Shown: positions 31,801-36,200 of the stretch, one piece after another
Position numbering within the stretch: position 1 is the stretch's first letter
Layout: each line of letters begins with the position of its first letter
Source of the DNA: a virus
Length of the DNA: 64,000 nucleotides
Virus record (IMG/VR): IMGVR_UViG_3300030098_004828
Location: 177,754-241,753 of that record
Reading direction: 5' to 3' (one strand)
Position numbers and translations under genes: made by a program
The notes under the pieces: generated by a model
Told to the model about the DNA's origin: nothing
What the model saw: the letters and a program-made list of their open reading frames with translations, nothing else
The model's database searches: none

Positions 31801-33192
31801 GATAGTTCAGATAAACCTGGTTCTCCTATTGTATTTACTAAACCTCAAGGTAAAAATCCTGCAAGATTGGTTATAGATTTAACTATGGGTACAGGTCTAG
31901 CAATACAACAAGATGAAAGTGATGTTTCAAATGTACCTGTAAAACTTATAACAGATAACGAATTAGTTAATGGTAATAGAGAAGAAATACGAAAATCTAA
32001 CTTAGCTGAATCAGTTAAAGTTGAAGTTGTTAAAAATGGTGTGTCTCAATATAATAATATGTCTAAGTTTCCTTATATATTAAAGTATACTTATACAGTT
32101 GGTTACGGACGTCAAAAACAACAAATTACTAAGCTGTTTAAACTAAATAAAATATATAGCCCGTTAAATGATAAAGATACAGGTTCAAGAAATAACTTAT
32201 TTAATGTTCTTGATTCAAATCAATTGGTGGGATATAGGGCTGAATATATAGATATAACAAATCAGCAAACAGGTTCTTCAGATCAATTTGCAGGAGGAGC
32301 TATAGCTGGAGCTTTACCATTTAACAATGTAGTAAAAGAAGATGCTAGTGAAGAAGTAAGTACAGATAAAGATAAAGGCAAGAAAAGTAAAGGAACTAAA
32401 CCTAAAGGTAATTATGAAAATACAATGTCTTCTGTTAAAGCTACTGAAAATGGTGTTGAAGTTACAACTGTCAATGGAAATACACATAACAGTAATGAAG
32501 TAGATCTTAATAATGCTATGAACCAAGAAGGTGAAGTAGGAAGAGGGGGATCAGTTCTTGATCTAGAAGGAATGGTTGGTAAAGAAGAAGAATTACCTTC
32601 TTTTGAAGAAGCAATAAATATAGTTTCAGAGATGGAAGATACTATTAATGAAATTGCAATGCAACCTGATAATGTAGCTAAAGTACTTTCAGGAGAAAAA
32701 ACTACTACATTAAGAACAAAAAATTTACCAAGTGGAGTGTATAATATTGGTGGACAATTATTTAATTTAACTAATAGAGGAAACTTAACAGTAGAAGAAG
32801 CAGGTGGTGTAGAAGCTATAACTAAATCAGAAGCATTTGCAAAAACAGGTCCTAAATTTTCATCAACAAAAAAATGGCTTGAAGGAGAAGGAAAACTATA
32901 TGTATATGATATTACACCTGTTAGTGAAACTATTAATGAGGCTGAAGCAGCTTTTGCTGAAACATATGATAGTGAATCTGGTCAATTAGAAATAAACTTT
33001 GGTGATGAGGTTGGAGCATCAAGTAATAAGCTGGAAAAGTTTATGGAATTATGGGAAGAATTAGATGTAGAAGAACAAAAAAAAATAATCCAACATTATG
33101 AATTAACAGCAATTGATAATGATATAGTAATTAATATGTTAATGGATAAATCACCAAAAGAAGTAATAGAACGTTTGAAAAAATGTAGTTAA
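16813..33192 (+). CDS. 5459-residue polyprotein: virion RNA polymerase core, two zincin domains, ASCH-like C-terminus
   Basis: One uninterrupted frame of 5459 residues. Residues about 270-330 and 590-630 hold hydrophobic helices. A first metallopeptidase-like site, HEAFH, starts at H2317, with a downstream YEEYMADEF supplying a likely glutamate ligand (gluzincin pattern). A second, HEQFH, starts at H3376, with EMEVSAN near E3400. The RNA polymerase signature lies at about residues 4090-4140: RIPTQDKHSAANM, then DFMP, then SGSDFDIDTQY with D4131, D4133 and D4135 as the probable Mg-binding aspartates of the second double-psi barrel. The order matches the R-x-P ... DFDGD region of multisubunit and crAss-like polymerases. 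Residues about 5275-5390 resemble an ASCH/PUA-like domain (VLSGEKTTTLR). Known crAss-like phages package such a polymerase to transcribe early genes. The zincins may cleave this or neighbouring proteins; that is inference. Confidence 0.85.
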   Translation: MAENLNNIPTVEDSGNLGSVPTETANIGPGQTPMFNLPSASINPANFAPDYKTALDQIDFSPLTERAYGPSPVNPETAKLIEMAAIPINRIASPAYNNINSTAPGRATGGYNPYSQQGQLDLTTKQGRNERLAQAFMNASDSTGADTTPGYQDPLVFGSKKFNYDRMMAHPNSGELGFHPLYDNESYYNKNSTWYDDSRRMGKQWRRMFSNAFMSSYRNIGDMLSGNWSWSDDEGAAIMEDAMRIGSSTRGGFTEWLHNTTLSSAYTAGIMTNIGVEMGVLALATAATGGTAAPATVTKAAQSLYSGVRGIFNSVKSVSAISNTLKAFRLPTVSKDFWNAFNATKVAQGISTAGQYTAKFLTPSTLKAFKDLRTSAAALDDMSQLAKTSKVFGAFYNDMRYINLAVAESRLEAGLVENETFSKLYQEFTHANGRPPNKEELALMRQQSIRAAKTTFMFNAPIIYLTNKVTIEKWMGKIKSLSGMVNMKGMAARFVKSPGKFGKDVYKGFGSMREMIMAGGLRHNAKYIGGAALRYAADGVNEGLQEVYQETVSAAATHYYAGLYQQPIAAGYDIFEVAMTKDSSDKAMQAVRHGLAHGPSWGVFASGFFTGMLVAPYSKVMFQGIPNLFQMATNNEQYQKDKKTREDWIKQTEKELNKMAEDPKFFFDPKKLNVIAQKQLDDEYWNFGIQGDILNFIDTKEHSMFQHIYTALQLGNLNEFRDYINDILQLDDQALEEAFMDKNTGKVKDGYTAEQLRKHFDGLNEKLDVIEDNYNNFDIDNPFDRNKYEEGTRDYYEEQIREYAFNHAKMQMIFNSNAMNDAASRKESIEAAITAITGMSDLIIDDLMILTSRRDIFQEINNLNRDIESLKYSKTPDDKKELAKLKKKKKLLEDFYEVLGDPENQHKSSKEYRNDKRIKQQGTPYKKRHHKIKERLKEMVEEKSLPDSIDDPKYGEKDTKDSIAKITSQDRDITYIYNLHKDGSISYTAKVKNDILDKEFKSEKQLESYIKKKEKTVYETVIDKKTGKPKKVGTYKTYVQEVMLKYKRDAKSMKKLMKVFTPYVEFLVKESGGKPINADQMKNVLSMIVDYGHLNFRISDMYKANQILSDPASLKRYSERISIPMIRLWKRHKRNQGRRVRKFVDKEIRKQYLKTLAKAGIFVDPKQVKHFLSVENLTQADIPTTFLTDTGEMLYDPVFGHTNQKQYEIMVQARQVLIDELIAPKEEKKDDGDGVDTKTIDDGSTAEDALNEDLTDDPQEKEEIKRIKDELNEFKSEDEDTIAILTREYEKYRKAAIALNMPILSQAQWLQQKGGGRAILQARYQAYSVYNEDEDKDQYETFNDWLRANVRSDKIQNIVEKFGLAPYAIMIEDVTSSKKLKDGVLLQGEVDASQGKYADYDMFIIKTPGAFVDGKQQFIYRIVNSKGKNVYDEGTYNNLNLPQEIFDNGYLTLGEANNAIKEILKAIPENTTFNFEGQTFKKGDRVSYKGKNYVVLNDAADFTSRGKLMVRDELFPEAEPITIAPGEFTGWKKEETSNQYFKEAIVVGENVQRLSHGKGMTFGKPMNHELNKNSEIKNEKDLQTVLKNMDPERRKKLRIQITRAKQPNKKHGESVNMNHGEINPVIKKGSKRFNVLLIDPDSGDVIGRLDGLDNFIFIDKKTGKSITPLEMTLDNVFDYFRNFKSKTAKQQLKEIKENYAQLTLIEELFDELLDETGTDKVTIGLDSLKKGKINKSLNISATDKGKELTEKLKDVFVHVTPGSKIFTERGKKDHETPIKELKYKYINQNGNMFILDTSNLGSDISDLEYSNQLAIREAIDRQGLGGLTGRYILAVRTPNNMYKGGYFHLVELRTTSMSQEDTQLLFNDIMSQQKLTVSTNINKRGKVLQDKKKGLGFKFNEAFNIDVQNKMYIAMPHGHNVNIILQPSGDITFKFSQTRDAGGQTFKVNLNRKTITDAKLESMQDLLDLASSGLREIFQNELNNNPQFIIPLGFGVELQASKLGGTPRNLNVSQIRNTIKADPTLTELEADGIVAIAPKDVTGNVFAQLRYNNTEEVNNLIASKNNKTQIEKDRANPSEIKNDLFTFERYQKAGWHHYPEAALKALAIKMLTDENLLTEDEKKIIAATKLEEKLKTGEIEVNVETNTEGGVGIVGDETQEELMQKKERIEEKIKEAEQQAEDKIWDEIEGANPNLSQEDKNDLFDKAMEEWEKSPDEGYVSLQNQKKEIDSKIKAGKIIRHDNYDGNDIVDLDEFIAWLKENLPGFISVEAIEQLGINLATNGVTVGTFAMTLKNIAGKINVEGKIYTGANSPFKYHEAFHAVYRMLLTQEEQKRLQGLAEKEVNKKLNSKSGYRYQGKTYKSLDTLLKDFRKESILYTQLSKSELKKRLYEEYMADEFDKFKVNPRNSKTNSEIKNFFTRLIEFIKSIFRNFSGNDLRSFYEKIDSGKFKNTTLQDNEFTRPGQEVNPAQEITQYATKIVIGQQTIKKSVLNRETNKNEIKPVNENIYMPADEEIQLRNNIAALFLKRMANNAELNKAALLQKTVQDYINIYNPKLSRHKKSADYRNLRRTLKAKLDGLKNAESDIILSVKNYLNLFDVNIDLANVSDKDIQDLEGFTPGGAKAWEASANKQGGLRKLSRDIRIFIGSTSMPASEALLEDQLYGITGVPTIDKETGKLVESDIEELVVSVDAATVYNGMLKSAGNSSTQLEVLQKMIMFGKNNPQTGAVVDNLMNKAGIQVRDYDRILMLDSSEPVGAIGPVSDPVFLNAVIKQMTQFTSDYLRIEENTNPETGAGVVSIYAANHADDISAQLDRWRKRFFTIKTYRWEHQKKAKRSREAAAGFANFISIINAGKALNEQQLEDKASEISKNLRNLTGIDLSVGFIKYSILHELNNKGVQLEPLQENFLNRNSDSYAMTLNDANKLAGLLQNNIDILSRSKEKFSKETDDRVKKEKVDHRKDGAEGSLRDMARGNAVFDENVGNTVFTDEKGDLIYSHQLPTYHLTKVAEINKKDIEGLDELRLGDGYLNANYLLNHPAFQQLVKENKFRIGRVSGKTKAWNVIDPDTKTKIATSQSEGIPYSEFGDADFLTSLINLKLAGFDSRNNKLFKKDVIKEDGTPYVLAPVFIRVIADASTGDFTYLPVLQSVKFNERGSIEFTDEFLDSMEDLIENEYNRILQNAEKLLGSNENVDTFLRKTIGTGEIVGFNEAVSKDDISDNPEQDRAFKITNNAQLITAMIAEGMTLKESIATLALRKAEQTMNLPEFVMDTTLENPDGSKRLGETEIKTTPVIDKKTKKKTQKVEQTIKLNEFTLDEFYDQFFDTKNLAAKATVQRLKENIEKRDGKKVKKEYVIDRIKKLIPDLQSAQAFVLLHEQFHIDENHYKDIEGKETLTEEMEVSANMYALEELQNRSKAKKQTTESPNILPKGIYKPNTEVKKILEDNALDNKSFDEVRKILEDAGIPLRDVIASRLNFEFDRFITRLIDLNIIEIKKNGDYVLNGLDPAFLNGFTNDKGQNLNEINEEFHFQPGELLFNLRQIFFDDYRNTKSINEIFFGDQAQVYKNVIEAIKRAKGSNASGMNVEFGFKWEVSDTLTIRPSYQIAAFTHKDVELSKQYSEGQQEVQDALVTMSIQGFAHWRAGLGYLKPAQAKLIDDLMQGKHVTVERLLGNGIDTTGLMHEGLGINSKKMVYDDGKSYIKMSVRVLTPDFTTDLDTKEPLPGMEKLHHLREKIEAKEEELLDKNKALGFDHFVPVIAVPESASKKFKQNLAEAESAYDETTILDRNIVMLDSKFMKEQQVVPSNKIEIVDPRQIINLLMNEQYDDSVTVTIRGEKYSVADLKRLFNTNVGLRRELDFTNKRNTILTFNDVNVDNHVYNRLFTDHLDKIKRGEVTIDLAAFRKFALNSLMAGKSKAQLLEFFESDNYNLNNPFTNPKFEELYFSFWKDGFTTKQPGYSLTLVSDVGYKVVKKVIEVDKETGEPTRWEVIPKQTWMAMTKNPKKFGLDKAPTLAMKDFTDQEAATFGKDNLKEGDYYLDNLRHNVMEYDSKGRPTGQRYTEFAMPPHHASILKYWKPGMPIGDVLGKGFGIRIPTQDKHSAANMKVVDFMPAYFGSSVIVPREITEISGSDFDIDTQYTHFKEFYVERKLVRTADEIEADWNKYVTTPYSTRRGGPLTTRRSDPEFEVEKSKRLYAAKMRRETGLNYTWNNRTEKFEDVYEGKFIEYGTADTIEKEYQEYIRYMIKQARKPGSAVSIAIDKYQSKQGVLVIEQFKAKDLEIYENSTWEEIQEYFNEKDDKQRYTNRLLLNVLKTEMHLPDSLDTYKEYKKFNNGSEMVGGVVPYKAAYNNRILDLKFGLLGNDNITKPRRDAAIAKGNPLAVQNQPADLDPLNDKDLQKKINEALKEDKDIAELIKETTPAVWQLIQVKAPLLAQQLEEGNLDIDNLYGKSIMKSANAMGTSIVGAAVQPNVVTAILNSFGIKIQTAYRYDTEIAPLYLNGITYDDYSTNFLIDPKTGKQDPGRRKAYVISAIITALTDNAKEQLTGKTGLQVGVLGIVVNMLALGVDTQTAFGMINHPAVKQILLESGGINVIGVAQGYIKSIKQAIKDKKYTPEQLKNKRTQVNEKDLWDDINKNSYELQTNIIENGLEYLPVLEQLVSIQYTKEYTSKIIKLIELLKAPPRNLWGMQTVMAAANDLGLDQTDYQIEVKDKTPPFDVRPIFENINNHMGELWQQVKELNAISPNVFIASSTMFGRIENIIHNSSSLFGEQGQRDREKIKNNIISYLMIGAYKAAGTKFNETFNNGLIYPQLEGVKITDIIGQIKKILENKEIDGKPRTNYFINFYIDTIKSKDGSEIDKVLTNTFTKISDAEIMRIQVSLLELMDPRDKNLSKLAQSLINYLIVKDGMQYRSGSFVNAVPAHLFENFIAHLDRIQDVFKKLEGINEMTSAERMALKDELSDIFGEDFNNFSLDMIDNMLTHISSNGHIKNNYHKDSSDKPGSPIVFTKPQGKNPARLVIDLTMGTGLAIQQDESDVSNVPVKLITDNELVNGNREEIRKSNLAESVKVEVVKNGVSQYNNMSKFPYILKYTYTVGYGRQKQQITKLFKLNKIYSPLNDKDTGSRNNLFNVLDSNQLVGYRAEYIDITNQQTGSSDQFAGGAIAGALPFNNVVKEDASEEVSTDKDKGKKSKGTKPKGNYENTMSSVKATENGVEVTTVNGNTHNSNEVDLNNAMNQEGEVGRGGSVLDLEGMVGKEEELPSFEEAINIVSEMEDTINEIAMQPDNVAKVLSGEKTTTLRTKNLPSGVYNIGGQLFNLTNRGNLTVEEAGGVEAITKSEAFAKTGPKFSSTKKWLEGEGKLYVYDITPVSETINEAEAAFAETYDSESGQLEINFGDEVGASSNKLEKFMELWEELDVEEQKKIIQHYELTAIDNDIVINMLMDKSPKEVIERLKKCS

Positions 33193-33208
33193 AAGAATAT
33201 ATTTGCAT

Positions 33209-36200
33209 ATGAAATGTTATAATAGAAATTCAGGAGAGTATCAAGAACTATACAAAAAGTATGGATCATATCTTAAGACAGACATGCTTATTGATGAATA
33301 TCAAGCTGTTCATAAAACAGATATAATTCCTACTATACAAGACGTTGCACAATTACAAAAAACTAAAAGGACTCAATTCAGTTTAAAGAAAAAAGAACTT
33401 TCTAAAGCAATTATAGCAAATCTTAGAAACAAAGGGTATATACGTAAACGTAATGGTCAATGGTGGATAGTATCCAATAAACAATATGGATACAATGATT
33501 ATGATTTTGATCCCGCTACATTTAGACGTAATGCAGAAGCTATCAAAGCTTATTTACGTTTATGGAATATTCCAAAAGAGTTTTTAATTCTTGAATTTGG
33601 TACAAGAAAAAAGTACCGTGGTTATGATAACAATCATCCATCATTAAGAGCTGCTGAAATTATTCAATGGGGAAGAATAGAATTTGATAAAGATGCTTTA
33701 ACCCTAGAAGATACACTTCCAGAAATGAGAAGTAAAAATACAACACATATTAACATGCTTTTAGAACATTTGAAAAAAGTGTTTCCTCAAATTGGTATGG
33801 ATATTGTAAGTGTTGCAGAAGCAAAAGAATATTATGAATCTTTACCTGCATCACAACAAATGGTTCCATTTTCTCAAATTAAAAGTTATATATATGATGG
33901 ACGTGCTAAAATTATAAAAGGAAGAGTAACAGCTGAAACAGCTGTAGAAGAAGTATTACACCCTTTTGTAAATGCATTGATGATAGAAAATCCTGCTTTA
34001 ACTAAAGCTTTATTAAAAGAAGCTGAAGAAAACTTTCCTGTTTTAGCTCAAGAAATAATAGAAGCATATAGTGATAAAAGAGGATTTACTAATAGAGACA
34101 GACAAAATGAATTACTTACACAAGCATTGTCTAGACATTTTAATGAAGAGTTTGAAGGGAAACCAACAAGAGGTTGGAGAGAAAAAATATTAGAACTATT
34201 ACAATGGTTAGCAAAACATGTATCAGATATATGGAAATATGTATCAGGTAATGAGTTAGTACTTACTGCAGGAATGATAAATGAAAAAACATCAATGAGT
34301 GATCTTGCTAGATTATTAAATACAAAAGACTTACAATTTAAATTGGATGAAAGAGCTATTAAAAATGATGGTAAGATTCAATTTAAATTAAGTAAAAGAT
34401 TACAAGATATCTTAGATAGAAGATTTGCAAATGCAACTGATGCACAAAACAAAACAAAAGAGAAACTTTTTCATCAAGGAAAGGTAAGTAAAGAAGAGAT
34501 TGATATACTTTCTGCTACTGGTGTAAATCCTGTAGATGGAACTAAAACACCACTTACCATTCTAGATAAAGGAAAAGATAATAAACAACATGTATATAGA
34601 AATATAGCTACAGGAGATATAGGTACCTCTGTAACAAGTCTTATTAATGGGGAGTTTGTACAAGAATATCCTGTTGGACCTAATGAAACTTTAGATGATG
34701 TTTTAAATACATATGGTCTTAAGATGGAAGAGTTAATGCTTGCAAATAGAATGACAGAGCAAGAATTAAAACAAGCATTTAAAAAAGGAAAAAATAAAAT
34801 TGGACGTATTCAAATTCCTAGAGGAAATGAATTTGCAATAAATAGAGAAATAGGTGAAGACTTTGATAACATTATGAACGGTTTAGCTGAAGGATTACCT
34901 TGGAATGAGATTAAAGAAGATATGACTTTTGAAAGAGTACCAGAAGCTTTAGCTGAAAAATTTTATAATCAAGTTTTAGATTTATTATACAATGAAGTAA
35001 CAAGTACACCAAACTGGTTTTCAAGAGGTGCAATTGTAGTTCCACAAGTTGTAGTTTCAAATATAATTAATACAGGAGAACTTAATTCAAAAGGACAACC
35101 TATACATAGATTTGTAGCAGGAACTATAGATCTTTTGGTAATAAATGAAGACGGAAGTGTATTTCCTGTAGATCTTAAAACAAGTTGGACAAGTATATCT
35201 GATCCTGCATATAATAAAGGATATCCCGTAGGTCCTGGTAGTATACTTTATGATCCCAGTAAATCACAATCAGAACAAAGAAAACTTTCTAAAAAACAAA
35301 GACATGGTGCACAGGTAAATGTATATGGAAGACTATTAGAAAATTCTGGATATGATGTAAGGGGTAAACAAACAAATGCTGATCTTAGAGCTATTACATT
35401 TCATTTTCAAGTTAAATTAGATAAAAACAATGAAAAGTTAGTTGATTATAATTATGATGGAAGTAAGAATCATGTTCCTGGTCATTTTGATGATATAGCA
35501 GAAAAAATTGCACCATATCAAGTAGATAAAAAAAGACAAAAGCAAGTTCAATCAGAAAGTGTAGATCAGTATCTTGAAGAAGAAGACAATAGTAAACAAC
35601 TAGCAGAAGAAGAAATAATTGCTTCAGATACATATCAAGCTATATTTGAAGTAATGGATCAGTTTCAGCAACACTTAATATCAAGAAGAAAAGCTGTTGA
35701 TAGATTAAGAGAGTCTGTTAAACTAATGGGAACTAAAGCTCAAGAAATAGAGAAGATAGATTTTGCAATATCTGCTATAACTTTAGCAATGAGAGATGCA
35801 AAAGTTGATGTATTATATACTGAACTTCTTAGAGATGCTATAAAACAATTAGATAGCTTTTTAGAATATATAGATCCTGCAAGAGGAAATGCAACTCATC
35901 CAGAATTTATTTCTAAAGTTGTAAACTTTCAAAGAACATTAGAAGGATTTCAAGGTTTAACAAAACTTACAAAGAATGAAGGTTTAACTAATGAACAACT
36001 TAAATTAAAAGACACACTTCAAACAAAATTAACTGAGATAGCAGATGGAGGAGATTCTAAAATAAATTTAGCTATAGATGATTATGTTAGAACTCTTGTT
36101 AGAAATGAATCATCTAGAGATTTTGATGATCAAGATTTAGATCTATTGATGCGAAGAGGACAAGATATAGGAATGGCAATTTATTATACTGGTGATATGG

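Noticed and set aside
33198-33205. TATATTTG box just before the 33209 start
   Set aside because: It matches TAnnTTTG but lies three bases from the ATG inside a 16-base gap; likely chance in A/T-rich DNA, since the gene can be read from the upstream transcript.
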